Positions 51,926-60,849 of a stretch of DNA of 64,000 bases are shown here, one piece after another (the first letter of the stretch is position 1; each line of letters starts with the position of its first letter). The translations under genes and the position numbers were made by a program. The notes beneath the pieces were generated by a model, which did no database searches, was not told the origin of the DNA, and saw only the letters and a list, made by a program, of their open reading frames with translations. The stretch is taken from contig NZ_QKUF01000010.1 in assembly GCF_003253565.1 (NCBI RefSeq), positions 161,194 to 225,193 on the forward strand. The letters are read 5' to 3'. The DNA comes from Thermosporothrix hazakensis (GTDB taxonomy: Bacteria > Chloroflexota > Ktedonobacteria > Ktedonobacterales > Ktedonobacteraceae).

Positions 51926-54900
51926 CTAGTATGCCAGATGAGGCGGGAAGAGATAGGTGACAGCGACCGGGAACAGGCGCGGCCGAGGATTGGCAAACCG
52001 CTGCTGGATGCGCTTCACCTCTTCCTCAATCTCGCCATCGATCGCGTCGGCACGCTCCTGAAGCGCCTGCACATCGCGTTTATATTGCTCGCGCTCAGCG
52101 TCAGAGAAGCCTTCCAGCATGAGCTGAGCCGGCCCGGTGCGCGGCTCGATCTCTTTCCGAATGCTGGTTTGCAGCTCGCGCAGGACCGTCGTAATATCGA
52201 GCTTCTCCTGCTCCTCGCGCTTCCTCAGGGTGAGCTCTAAACTGCGCATTCGCTTGTTCATGTGCCGCTCTAACGCCTCTGCCAGCGCGTCCCGATGGCT
52301 ATCCCAGAGCCTGCGAATGCTCTCCTGCACGCGCGCGGAGACCGGGTTATCTCCGGCAGCATCCAGCACATCCTGAAGCTGATCGGCATCCATTGACTTA
52401 AAGCCGTCGCCGGTCAGAGCGCCGCCCGCAACAATCAGCTCCTCGTGCAGCCGCTGGTTATCGCCTCCCAGAATCAGCAGGCGCGCATGGGCCACCACCA
52501 CCGGAGTGCGCAGCGCATGATGCCGGACTATTCGCGCTGTGACGCGATAGAGCGAGCGCTGATCGCCCTGTGACCAGACCTCGGCCCGCAACAGGCGCAG
52601 CGACATCGTCACCAGGCGATGGTTCAGGTGAGCCAGCACCACATCATCACGCCCGCGAGCCAGAGCATGATCAAACACGATCGGTCGCCGCTGGTCCCGC
52701 ATCAACGGGTGTTCCAGCCCCTCGGTGCACCGCGCCCAACTGCCACTGAGTTCGGGCACATCAAAGACCTCAATTGGCGGATAGACCCCGTGCGGATCTT
52801 TCAGGATGCGCTTGCGTAAGGGCGGCTGCTTCGCCAGCTCCAGCGCGGTTTCAACTACGGCCTGAATGTTTTCCGGGTACAGCTTCAGCTTATCCCGCTC
52901 TTTCCCAAGCTGCTCCTCCAGTTGCTTGATACGCTTGTTGAGCTCGTCGCGCTGCTTCTTCTCGAACGCCTTCACCCGCTTCGAGGGAAGATTCTGCTCC
53001 GCCTTCGTGGTATCCAGCGTGCGCCGATAGCCGAGCATCTTTTCCTCGACCTGCGTGGCGATAACGGGGGCGAGGCTGCCCAGATCCTCCCGAATCTGCT
53101 TGAGCTTTTCAACCACCGTTCCCAGAAACTCCAGATCATCATCAAGCTGATCCCTGCGGGTGGCGCTACTGGCCTGTTTATAGGTACTCGACACAAAATG
53201 GTGAATGAGCACCTCCGGGGCCCGCTGCCCGTGCCGATCGATACGCCCGTTGCGCTGTTCCAGGCGATTCGGATTCCAGGGGATTTCATAGTGTATCAGG
53301 CGCGAACAGTAGTTTTGCAGGTTGATACCCTCGGAAGCGGTATCGGTCGCGAGGAGGATACGCACCGAGGCAACATCCGGGTTTGCCTGGAAGGCCGCTT
53401 TGATCTGCTCGCGCTCCTCGGTCTCCATGCCGCCATACAGGCGCAGCACGCGCCGCTGACCGTCGGGACCACGCTCGGTGAAGCCCTCCCGTTCCAGCAG
53501 GTTATAGAGCCAGAGCTGCGTATCCAGAAACTCCGTAAAAATAATGACGCGCTCCCTTGACCAGCGACCACCGGGCTTGATCGTGGCATGCAGCCAGCGG
53601 ATCAGCTCCTGTGCCTTGCTATCGGGTCTGGTCGCGGCCTGCTCGGCCCAGCGGTGCATGACGTCGAGCAATTCGCGCTCGCGCTGGCTGATATCGGTCA
53701 GCATCGAGGCCGCGATCTCCAGCGCTTCCGCGGTTGTATCGCTGAGCGTCTCGTCATCAAGGTCCTCTTCCTCGATCTCTTCCAGCCGTTTCCGCAAAAT
53801 GCCCATCTGTGGCCGACGCGAGACGGTCTCTTTGCGGTCGGGGTGTGCCAGCGTGTCCATATGCTTTTGCAGCGTCAACAGGAAGGCCTTCGGGGAGGAG
53901 AACAGGCGCTTCTTGAGCAGCTTGGTGACAAACTCCATCGCGTAGTGTGCCTGCTGATCGCCATTCGTTCGCAGCCGCTTGAGCCGCTCCTGCGTGTATT
54001 CCTGCAGGGCGCGATGGATCTCCCGTTCTTCGTCGGTATACTGCACCTCGATCGGCTCCACCTTTCTGCGAGAGAAGCGCGGCGAGCCGTCCCACCGCTT
54101 TTCCAGCTCGGACTTGAGACGACGTACCATCACGGTGCGCAACTGCCTGTCATCGGCCTCGACGCCCCGAGCGAAGCGCTGGTTGTCCAGCAGCTCAAGC
54201 AGGGCGGTAAAGCTCTCCCGATAACCGTTGTGCGGGGTGGCCGAGAGGAACAGCTTATGCTCAAAGTGAGGCGCAATCCGGCGCAGCGCCCGCGTGCGAA
54301 TCGAATCGGTCGCATATTTGCCGCGCCCGGACGGAGCCATATTGTGGGCCTCATCAACGATCAGCAGGTCATAGCTGCGGGGATAGACCGACTCTCCTTC
54401 ACGCGGAAGGGTTTCGGTAAAGAGGCGGAACGGGCGCTCGCGCTTGAAATATTCGGTTGAGGCGATCAGGCGCGGGAAGTGGCTCCACGGGTTGACGTAG
54501 GGACCACGCTCTCGCCGCAGCTCGCTGACCGTCTTGCTATCGATAATGCGGAATTCGAGGCCGAATTTGTCGCGCATCTGCTCGCGCCACTGCACCTGAA
54601 GCGGTGCGGGGCAGAGAATCAGGATCTTGCGGGCGCGATGGCGGATAATCAACTCTTGAATGACCAGACCGGCTTCAATCGTTTTGCCGAGACCAACATC
54701 ATCGGCGATCAGCAGGTTAACGCGGGGCATCCGAATCGCCCGCGCGACCGGGTCAAGCTGGTAATCTTCCAGATCAATGCCGCTGCGAAACGGCGCCTGA
54801 ATGGCCTCTATATCGGCGCTGGAAGCGGCTCCCCAGCGCACCGCATTCAGGAATGTATCCAGGCGCTGCGGAGTATCAAACCCTGCGGTGGGTGCAGGGA

Positions 54901-55114
54901 GCGGCGTCTTTTCGATGGCCGTGGCTCCGGGCTCAACTTCCCAGATCACCTGAAGCTCTTCGCCAAGCGCATCATCTTCGACCGAAGAAAGCGTGACCAG
55001 ATGCTGCTTTCCCGAAGAAGGAAGCGTGCTCTGTACAATGTCTACGACGACATAGCGGCGGCGGCGCACTTCTACAAGCTGGCCCGGTTCAGGAATAGCA
55101 CTCGTGTAGCCCAA
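51926..55114 (-). CDS. drmD: DISARM SNF2-like helicase DrmD
   Basis: A 1062-residue SWI/SNF-type ATPase, first gene of the operon. Motifs: LIADDVGLGKTIEAGLV (Walker A about 137-145), ILCPAPLQVQWREQM, DEAHNMAP (254-261), SATPHNGYRE, VIIFTEFLDTQ, LLATDTASEGINLQNY and QRNGRIDRHGQ (620-630). Long helical or coiled-coil segments fill about 700-780 and 960-1040. The domain order and size match DrmD, the accessory helicase of class 1 DISARM, found next to DrmMI as here. The start is a TTG with AAGGAG about 9 bp upstream; no ATG fits. Confidence 0.9.
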   Translation of the reverse strand: MGYTSAIPEPGQLVEVRRRRYVVVDIVQSTLPSSGKQHLVTLSSVEDDALGEELQVIWEVEPGATAIEKTPLPAPTAGFDTPQRLDTFLNAVRWGAASSADIEAIQAPFRSGIDLEDYQLDPVARAIRMPRVNLLIADDVGLGKTIEAGLVIQELIIRHRARKILILCPAPLQVQWREQMRDKFGLEFRIIDSKTVSELRRERGPYVNPWSHFPRLIASTEYFKRERPFRLFTETLPREGESVYPRSYDLLIVDEAHNMAPSGRGKYATDSIRTRALRRIAPHFEHKLFLSATPHNGYRESFTALLELLDNQRFARGVEADDRQLRTVMVRRLKSELEKRWDGSPRFSRRKVEPIEVQYTDEEREIHRALQEYTQERLKRLRTNGDQQAHYAMEFVTKLLKKRLFSSPKAFLLTLQKHMDTLAHPDRKETVSRRPQMGILRKRLEEIEEEDLDDETLSDTTAEALEIAASMLTDISQRERELLDVMHRWAEQAATRPDSKAQELIRWLHATIKPGGRWSRERVIIFTEFLDTQLWLYNLLEREGFTERGPDGQRRVLRLYGGMETEEREQIKAAFQANPDVASVRILLATDTASEGINLQNYCSRLIHYEIPWNPNRLEQRNGRIDRHGQRAPEVLIHHFVSSTYKQASSATRRDQLDDDLEFLGTVVEKLKQIREDLGSLAPVIATQVEEKMLGYRRTLDTTKAEQNLPSKRVKAFEKKQRDELNKRIKQLEEQLGKERDKLKLYPENIQAVVETALELAKQPPLRKRILKDPHGVYPPIEVFDVPELSGSWARCTEGLEHPLMRDQRRPIVFDHALARGRDDVVLAHLNHRLVTMSLRLLRAEVWSQGDQRSLYRVTARIVRHHALRTPVVVAHARLLILGGDNQRLHEELIVAGGALTGDGFKSMDADQLQDVLDAAGDNPVSARVQESIRRLWDSHRDALAEALERHMNKRMRSLELTLRKREEQEKLDITTVLRELQTSIRKEIEPRTGPAQLMLEGFSDAEREQYKRDVQALQERADAIDGEIEEEVKRIQQRFANPRPRLFPVAVTYLFPPHLAY

Positions 55115-55877
55115 TGAGGCGTCTCCTTCACTCTATAGATAGTAGGAACAGTCTCTTGTCTATCTTCTGTTGTTTTGTTTACTCTAGAAATACAGGAAAT
55201 GCTGGCGCTCTCATGGCTCAGAAGCGAGCAGGCTCATGAGACGCTGAAAGAGAAAACAGGCATCTCAAGCGAGGCACCAGACAAAGGGAATGGAAGGTTC
55301 CCGGTGGCAGCAGAACAGGAATAGGACGACAATACTGGTCCGTTGATGAACCATATCTTTCACAGTTGTTGCAGAGAATAGTATACCTCTTTTCCAGAGA
55401 GAAAACCAGAAAAAGAACAGGAAATCTCATACTTGCGCGCCTGGACCGTTGTGGTCGTTGCCAGCAGCTTCGTTCCTGATGCCAGACGCTTTCTGAATCG
55501 GGGATAAGACAAAGATACCATTTCTTTGCATCTTTCGCAATATAGTGATGAGCTCAATACACGAGCATACCACACAAGAGCGGCTTCAGGAGCCCCATCA
55601 GCACAAAGAGGATGGACTTTACAGCGCCTTCACCCCCTCTTCCTCTAGCATGTAGAACGTTCTCCGCGCCTGAAGATCCAATCGCAAGCGGCAGGACTCC
55701 CTTGCGGATCGGAGCCCCGGTTCACGCTCCCGTTTGGATCGCACCTGACAGGCGGCTCCATAGATCCCGCAGCTTCATGGGAGGCGGTTCCCCTATACTT
55801 GACGTTGATCCCTCATCTATAATGAAAAGACAGAGATATTCAAGCGACCAGCTTTTTGCCTTGCCGGAGTTGACATT
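55115..55877. other. 763-bp divergent region between the DISARM-like operon and the histidine kinase
   Basis: No gene is convincing. For the minus-strand operon a weak promoter TAGACA with TATAGA (19-bp spacer) lies 15-45 bp before the drmD ribosome-binding site. For the kinase a TATAAT box at 55818-55823 follows TTGACG at 55799-55804 with only 13 bp between, too short for a normal sigma-70 site. Short open frames on both strands lack ribosome-binding sites. Confidence 0.4.
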
Positions 55878-57725
55878 GTGGCGCAACACCAGGAAGAAAA
55901 CAAATGGGCAATCACCCTGCTGGAGAGCATTACCGATGGCCTGGTTCATATCGATTCGCAGTGGCGCATTACCTATGTCAATGCATGGATAGAAACAGCC
56001 CTCGGTAAACCTCGCGCGGCCATACTGGGACGGCGCCTCTGGGAGGCAGCTCCCGAGCTGCTTGGCACGCCCTTTGAACACGGCTATCGCACGGCTTTAC
56101 GCACGCAACAACTGGTCACCTTTGAGGCGTTTCACCCGCTCTTGCATAAATGGGTGGAGGTCCGTGTGTATCCTTCGCGCGAGGGCATCGCCATCTATAT
56201 TCACGATATCACCGAACGCAAACAAGCAGAAACGGCGCTGTACAAGAGCCACGAAGCGCTTCGGATCATCACGGAGACGATTCCCCATCTGGTCTGGACC
56301 GCCCGGCCTGATGGCTGGCTCGACTATTTCAACCAGCGCTGTTTTACGTATCTGCAAGCAAGCTACGATCAGTTGAAAGGAGATGGCTGGCTCCAGCTCG
56401 TCCATCCCGATGACCAGGTCAGAGCACTGGCAACCTGGCATGCCGCCATCCAGGCAGGGCAGGCCTACGAGATTGAATATCGCGTTCGGGAGGGAAAGAC
56501 CGGCCTCTATCACTGGTTTCTGGTACGCGCTCTGCCTCTTACTGATGCACAGGGACATATTATAAAATGGTTTGGCACGGCAACCGATATCGACGAAAAC
56601 AAACGTATCCAGCAGGCCCTACAGGAGAGTGAGGCCCGCCTGCGTGGCCTGGTCGACTCCAATATTCTCGGGATTCTCGTCATCGACGCCCGGGGCCGGA
56701 TCTATGAGGCGAACGACGCGTTTCTTTCCCTTGTCGGGTATAGTCGAGCGGACCTTGAAGCGGGCTCCCTTCAGTGGACAGAACTGATACCCTCCTACAA
56801 TCAGGATAGAGTGATGCAGCTACGGGAGGAACTGGCGCGGACGGACCGTTTCCCTCCTTATGAAATAGAGCTTGTGAGCAAAGAGGGCAGACGCGTCCCG
56901 GTACTGATGGGCGGGACAACCTTTCGGCGGGAAGGGCCTGTACCGCTTGCGCTCTTATTCGTGCTGGATATGACCGCACACAAAGCTATGGAGCGACAAA
57001 AAGATCTCCTCCTCGGGATCACTGGCCATGAGCTGAAAACGCCGCTCACGGTTCTTCGCACCATTCTTCAATTGCTTCAGCGACGCCTGAAGCGCCTGAG
57101 CAGCACCGTGGACAACCTCCCTCAGGAATGGCAAACCTTTGTGACCGAGCTGCCAAAGCTGCTGGATGATGCCCTCCGCCAGATTGACGGGCAAACACGC
57201 CTGATTAATGATTTACGGGATGTCTCACGCATCACGTCACACACCCTGTCGCTTTCCTTGCAGCCCTGCGACATCGTGGCGCTGCTCCGTCAATGCATCG
57301 CGGATCTCTGTGTCCTGGTTCCAGAACGCACCCTTCAACTGACGCTGCCCGAGCAGGAGAACATCACGGTGCAGGCCGATCCCGACCGCATTCGCCAGGT
57401 CATCACCAACTACGTCAACAATGCCCTGCGCTATTCTCCCCCCGAGAAGCCGGTCCACATCGGGCTTACCCTTCAGAACGAGATGGTCCGGATCTGGGTA
57501 CGCGATCAGGGGCCCGGCCTCTCTCTCGAAGCTCAAAAGGCGCTCTGGCGGCCCTTTTCTCAAGGGGAGAAAGGCAGCTCTTCTCAGAGGGGGTCAAGCA
57601 AGGGACTGGGACTCGGCCTCTTCATCTGCCAGGCGATCATCACCGAACACCGAGGAGAAGTAGGCGTTGAGAGCACCCCCGGAGAGGGCTCGACCTTCTG
57701 GTTTACCCTCCCCATCACGTCGTGA
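55878..57725 (+). CDS. PAS-domain sensor histidine kinase
   Basis: A 615-residue kinase beginning at GTG with CCGGAG upstream. No membrane helix is present, so it is cytoplasmic. Three PAS domains (about 10-115, 125-245, 255-370) are followed by a HisKA helix with the phospho-acceptor in ITGHELKTPL (H384). The HATPase domain has N-box NYVNNALRYSPP, G1 VRDQGPGLS and G2 GLGLGLFICQ. It probably senses a small molecule, redox state or light via its PAS domains; the ligand is unknown. No response regulator is adjacent, so it is an orphan kinase. Confidence 0.93.
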   Translation: MAQHQEENKWAITLLESITDGLVHIDSQWRITYVNAWIETALGKPRAAILGRRLWEAAPELLGTPFEHGYRTALRTQQLVTFEAFHPLLHKWVEVRVYPSREGIAIYIHDITERKQAETALYKSHEALRIITETIPHLVWTARPDGWLDYFNQRCFTYLQASYDQLKGDGWLQLVHPDDQVRALATWHAAIQAGQAYEIEYRVREGKTGLYHWFLVRALPLTDAQGHIIKWFGTATDIDENKRIQQALQESEARLRGLVDSNILGILVIDARGRIYEANDAFLSLVGYSRADLEAGSLQWTELIPSYNQDRVMQLREELARTDRFPPYEIELVSKEGRRVPVLMGGTTFRREGPVPLALLFVLDMTAHKAMERQKDLLLGITGHELKTPLTVLRTILQLLQRRLKRLSSTVDNLPQEWQTFVTELPKLLDDALRQIDGQTRLINDLRDVSRITSHTLSLSLQPCDIVALLRQCIADLCVLVPERTLQLTLPEQENITVQADPDRIRQVITNYVNNALRYSPPEKPVHIGLTLQNEMVRIWVRDQGPGLSLEAQKALWRPFSQGEKGSSSQRGSSKGLGLGLFICQAIITEHRGEVGVESTPGEGSTFWFTLPITS

Positions 57726-57809
57726 TGCCACGCGCGCTTGAGGGCCTTCGTTCTGGCCACTGAGCATATGAGTCCACTCCTGCTTTCATCCTGCCTGCAC
57801 ACCTGCTCT

Positions 57810-57838
57810 TTGACCATCACAAGCAAACTTGATATACT
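57810..57838 (+). promoter_or_regulatory. Promoter of the GNAT gene
   Basis: TTGACC (57810-57815), a 17-bp spacer and TATACT (57833-57838). The start site would leave a leader of about 115 nt containing a CTTGAAG/CTTCAAG hairpin near 57879-57904. Confidence 0.75.
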
Positions 57839-57961
57839 CCGAGAGCTTCCTTGCATTTGGACAAGGACCAGTCCATCTTGAAGGACATGCAAGCACTTCA
57901 AGAGACAACACGTTCTGATCACATCCTTGAGAGCCGATCAGAAAGATCAGGAGCCAGACCA

Positions 57962-58393
57962 ATGACAGCTATCATGATCGCATTCCATCACGAGCGCCCC
58001 ATTGATCCCCGAGCGGTCCGCGAACTGTACACACATGTCGGCTGGTGGCCACAGCGCACCCCCGAGAAGATTGCGCGGGTGCTTCAGGACGCGCTGGCAG
58101 TCGGAGCCTGGGACGGGGATCAACTGGTAGGCTTTGCCCGGGCGGTGTCAGATGGACACTTCCACGCCTACATTGATGATGTGGCAGTGCGGCCAGATCA
58201 CCAGCGCAAAGGCCTGGGAAGCCTCCTTCTGACAAAACTGCTCGACGGACTTCAGGAGGTCGAAACCGTGACATTGTTCTGTCAGCAATCCCTCGTCCCC
58301 TTCTATGAGGCGCACGGCTTTCAAGCCTTTCCATCGCAGATGGTACTGCATCGAGCTCAACCTGCTCCGCGCGCCTCAGCGAGTGACAGCTAA
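57962..58393 (+). CDS. GNAT family N-acetyltransferase
   Basis: A 143-residue acetyltransferase. The acetyl-CoA binding motif A is present as VAVRPDHQRKGLGSLLL (about residues 77-93), preceded by the strand GFARAVSDGHFHAYIDD and followed by the C-terminal FYEAHGFQAF. Residue TVGWW-like VGWWPQR near the N-terminus is typical of the small GNAT subgroup. I chose ATG 57962 with AGGAG 8 bp upstream; an in-frame TTG at 57851 would add 37 residues inside the leader. Substrate unknown. Confidence 0.9.
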   Translation: MTAIMIAFHHERPIDPRAVRELYTHVGWWPQRTPEKIARVLQDALAVGAWDGDQLVGFARAVSDGHFHAYIDDVAVRPDHQRKGLGSLLLTKLLDGLQEVETVTLFCQQSLVPFYEAHGFQAFPSQMVLHRAQPAPRASASDS

Positions 58394-58593
58394 CGCGCTT
58401 TCCCTGCCTCACGCCCTCCTGGTCGCAGGACCCTGGCTAGCTCGCTTCCGGGAGGCTCTCGACGAGGCATGCGGGGTCTGTCGGCAGGCCAGCGCGGAAC
58501 AAGCAGCCGGAACTGCCTTCACGCACGCCTCTTGCCGCCTCCAGACATCACGCTTTCACCTGCCCCTGCTATTTCCTCCTTTCACAGCCTGCC

Positions 58594-58875
58594 CTATTGC
58601 TCTTTGGGAGTACAGACCATCCCCTCAGGACAGCCAGGCGGTTGAGGAGGTTGCGTCGGTAGAGGAGTACAGATGTATTCCTCAGGGCACCGCCAACCGG
58701 GCATGGAGAGGAGAAAATAACCCGGTATCCCCCCAAAAAGGCAGAGGAGCAAGGCACATACATACATCATTTTTCGTATACTACGGCAGGTCTCCTGGGC
58801 CACGGGATGCCTCTTCTGATGCCAGAATTGATAGAGCACAATAATGCGAGCAATTCCCGCCAAAACGCTTCCCAT
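58594..58875 (-). CDS. Possible small membrane protein with repeated Cys motif
   Basis: A 93-codon frame with two hydrophobic segments (near 3-18 and MMYVCALLLCLFGGIPGYFLL near 36-56). A Pro/Cys-rich tail holds the motif C-P-E-x-x-x-C-T-P twice (CPEEYICTP and CPEGMVCTP). The internal repeat is unlikely by chance and supports a real gene. Ribosome-binding sites are poor for both the ATG at 58875 and the ATG at 58770, so the start is uncertain. No family recognised; the paired cysteines suggest an extracytoplasmic, disulfide-bonded or metal-binding tail. Confidence 0.45.
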   Translation of the reverse strand: MGSVLAGIARIIVLYQFWHQKRHPVAQETCRSIRKMMYVCALLLCLFGGIPGYFLLSMPGWRCPEEYICTPLPTQPPQPPGCPEGMVCTPKEQ

Positions 58876-58928
58876 CAGAGATAATCAGAAAAGGAGCAAT
58901 CCAAACATAAACGCCTCTCCAGTTTGTT

Positions 58929-58970
58929 AGCTGAAAGAAAAATGATCTTTTTTCTCCTTCAGCTATTTTT
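58929..58970. terminator. AT-rich hairpin with U tract
   Basis: AGCTGAA (58929-58935) pairs with TTCAGCT (58958-58964), with further A/T pairing inside, followed by ATTTTTC on the plus strand. It could terminate plus-strand transcription or end the minus-strand message of the 59.1-kb membrane protein gene. The rest of 58876-59113 shows nothing. Confidence 0.5.
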
Positions 58971-59113
58971 CTTCTTCTCCTTACCTCTACTACCTTCTTC
59001 CACTATTCTCCCTGGATACACAGAATCTTGAAATTTCTTGTTGTGTCACCTCCGTAAAATGAGGATCGAGAGAAAACACTTCCATATTTTACACTTTACC
59101 TTATCCCTACACG

Positions 59114-59692
59114 CTAGAGGCTTGAAAGTTCTTCAGCCTTCTGCTCTTGCTCCTTTTGCGCTTGCCGCGCCTCGGTAATAAAGATCATATAGGTGACGCT
59201 GTCCCATGCATTATGCACCCCGATAAAGAGAAAGAGCACCGCTACCGCTCCAACAATAAAGAGCGCCAGCACCGCATTCGCAGGTATCACCAGGGACGCA
59301 CCAAAAAGAGCCATATAAGAAAGAAACGGCAGGATGATATGCCAGATCCAATCTTCCAGTTCTGGCTGATACCTGGACTGACGAAGCGCCCGCCAGAAAA
59401 TGACGAGGCCGTAGAGCACCCCCGCCAGCCCACAGATACCCAGAGCAAGATCAACATACCAGAGTTCAGGCCAGGGCGCATTGAAAATCGCGGCGATGAG
59501 AAAAGCGGCACAGAGATGCACCACCGTCGGGGTGGCAAAGACCCCGGTCACCTCGCTCGATTTGCGCTTGTTCCTCGATGCAATCAGAGACAAGACGACA
59601 AACATCAGGCTGATCAGTCCTACAGAAGCAGAACCGACAATGACATAGAAATTTTGCCAGGAGCTCAGGAGCGGTATCGCTGCCTTTTGCAC
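59114..59692 (-). CDS. Multi-pass membrane protein of unknown function
   Basis: A ~192-residue protein with about five hydrophobic segments: VIVGSASVGLISLMFVVLSL, VVHLCAAFLIAAIF, LALGICGLAGVLYGLVIFW, LPFLSYMALFGASLVI and VLALFIVGAVAVLFLFIGVH. It ends in a charged helix (EARQAQKEQEQKAEEL). I prefer the GTG at 59692, placed 8 bp behind AAGGGAG; an ATG at 59710 is in frame but lacks a site. Resembles small hypothetical membrane proteins of soil bacteria; no function can be given. Confidence 0.8.
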   Translation of the reverse strand: MQKAAIPLLSSWQNFYVIVGSASVGLISLMFVVLSLIASRNKRKSSEVTGVFATPTVVHLCAAFLIAAIFNAPWPELWYVDLALGICGLAGVLYGLVIFWRALRQSRYQPELEDWIWHIILPFLSYMALFGASLVIPANAVLALFIVGAVAVLFLFIGVHNAWDSVTYMIFITEARQAQKEQEQKAEELSSL

Positions 59693-59929
59693 GTGCAGAT
59701 CTCCCTTCATTAGACAGCAAACAGTAGATTGAGATGTACCATTACATGAGACGAGACAGCCAGCCAGAAATAACCATTTTCTTTGCCACCTCGCTCACAA
59801 AGGAGCGACCAGGGCCCACTGATCGGCTGATCATAGAGAATATCGGTCAAAACAAAGGAGTGTATCATCTTCTGTGTAGAATATGTATTTACAGATTTTC
59901 CGGTGAGTTGTGCATAGCCCAAAAGAAAA

Positions 59930-59956
59930 GAAGGGCCCGACGTGTCAGGCCCTTCC
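59930..59956 (-). terminator. Terminator overlapping the stop of the next small gene
   Basis: GAAGGGCC (59930-59937) pairs with GGCCCTTC (59948-59955). Read on the minus strand it is followed by TTTTCTTTT. The stop codon of the small gene (59945-59947) lies in the loop, an unusually tight arrangement. Confidence 0.75.
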
Positions 59957-60310
59957 GGTAACATACAGGATGTGAGCGACGTAGAGGGATTCGCTCGGCG
60001 TTGGTGGACTTACGAATATATCTGGTGTATCGTCTCTACTATCTCTTGCTACCTTGTTCCCCGGGTTTCTCTCAAGCTCTCGTTCCATCGCGGCGAGCTG
60101 TTCCTTTATTTGGGGAGGCATTGGTGCTACCTGTAATCCCAGATCCTCCGGTGTCATTGGCTTCCCTGCCAACCGCGCACACATGGCTGTGATCTGTTTC
60201 GCCTCGAACGGGTGGAGTTCTTCGCCCTCGAGCGCCCTTTGCACAAGCTTATTATAGGGGTCGTCGGGCCCCAGGTGGTCAAGCAACCTCATCAGTATCT
60301 CGTTTTGCAT
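59945..60310 (-). CDS. Small hypothetical protein
   Basis: A 121-residue soluble protein (MQNEILMRLLDHLGPDDPYN, then PFEAKQITAMCARLAGKPMT and a helical QIKEQLAAMERELERNPG). The second half beyond residue 95 looks disordered. AAGAGG lies before the ATG. Not recognised. Its stop codon is buried in the terminator hairpin. It is in the same direction as another small gene 94 bp upstream, and the two may form an operon. Confidence 0.65.
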   Translation of the reverse strand: MQNEILMRLLDHLGPDDPYNKLVQRALEGEELHPFEAKQITAMCARLAGKPMTPEDLGLQVAPMPPQIKEQLAAMERELERNPGNKVARDSRDDTPDIFVSPPTPSESLYVAHILYVTGRA

Positions 60311-60404
60311 CCTCTGCCTCTTCTTTCAGGAAGCTCTGCGGTACGCGGGGGGTAGCGTCGGATCTGGCTGGCTACCCCATAAAGGCCTACAGCCGTGACG
60401 CATC

Positions 60405-60608
60405 TCAGGGGAGCGGCTGACCGGGCATCTCCTGCGTATCCGTTGAGCTTTCAATCACTTCCCAGACCTGGGCTAAAAAATCGTCTAAGAGCTGTTCCCG
60501 GCGCTCCTGTTCCCGCGTCTTCACGGGGGATTTTAGCGCCGCTAGATTGAGCTCACAGCTATACACGATGGCTGCAAGCTGATCTCGGGTGAGTCTGACT
60601 CTCAGCAT
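60405..60608 (-). CDS. Small hypothetical protein
   Basis: A 67-residue protein (MLRVRLTRDQLAAIVYSCEL, NLAALKSPVKTREQERREQL, LDDFLAQVWEVIESS), probably all-helical. The ATG at 60608 has AGAGGTG 7 bp upstream, which decides the start over longer open-frame alternatives. Family not recognised. It lies divergent from the XRE-type regulator, with an imperfect long inverted repeat between them. Confidence 0.65.
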   Translation of the reverse strand: MLRVRLTRDQLAAIVYSCELNLAALKSPVKTREQERREQLLDDFLAQVWEVIESSTDTQEMPGQPLP

Positions 60609-60640
60609 ACGATCACCTCTTTTCCTTCTTCCACTAGCAG

Positions 60641-60703
60641 GATGCGACAACAACCGGCTCATCATTCGGGTACCGATGCGTTGGGCTCCGGTTGTCACGC
60701 ATC
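60641..60703. repeat. Imperfect inverted repeat between divergent genes
   Basis: GATGCGACAACAACCGG (60641-60657) and CCGGTTGTCACGCATC (60688-60703) are imperfect inverse complements with a 30-bp loop; GATGCG recurs at 60675. It lies in the shared upstream region of a small gene and the XRE regulator and could be its binding site. Confidence 0.45.
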
Positions 60704-60849
60704 TATACAAAGCATACATGAAAAATAAGGCGTTTCTAGTTGGCTTTGGATTGTCATTCAGGTTGTCATTTCGTGCAAATTTAATGTAAACTATGAATCA
60801 TATATTACTGGGCTTTGGTTGCTTGTTACATAATAATAGGGGGTTCAAT

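Noticed and set aside
55799..55823. TTGACG...TATAAT as a standard promoter for the histidine kinase
   Set aside because: The spacer is 13 bp, too short for a normal sigma-70 promoter; only the TATAAT box may be relevant.
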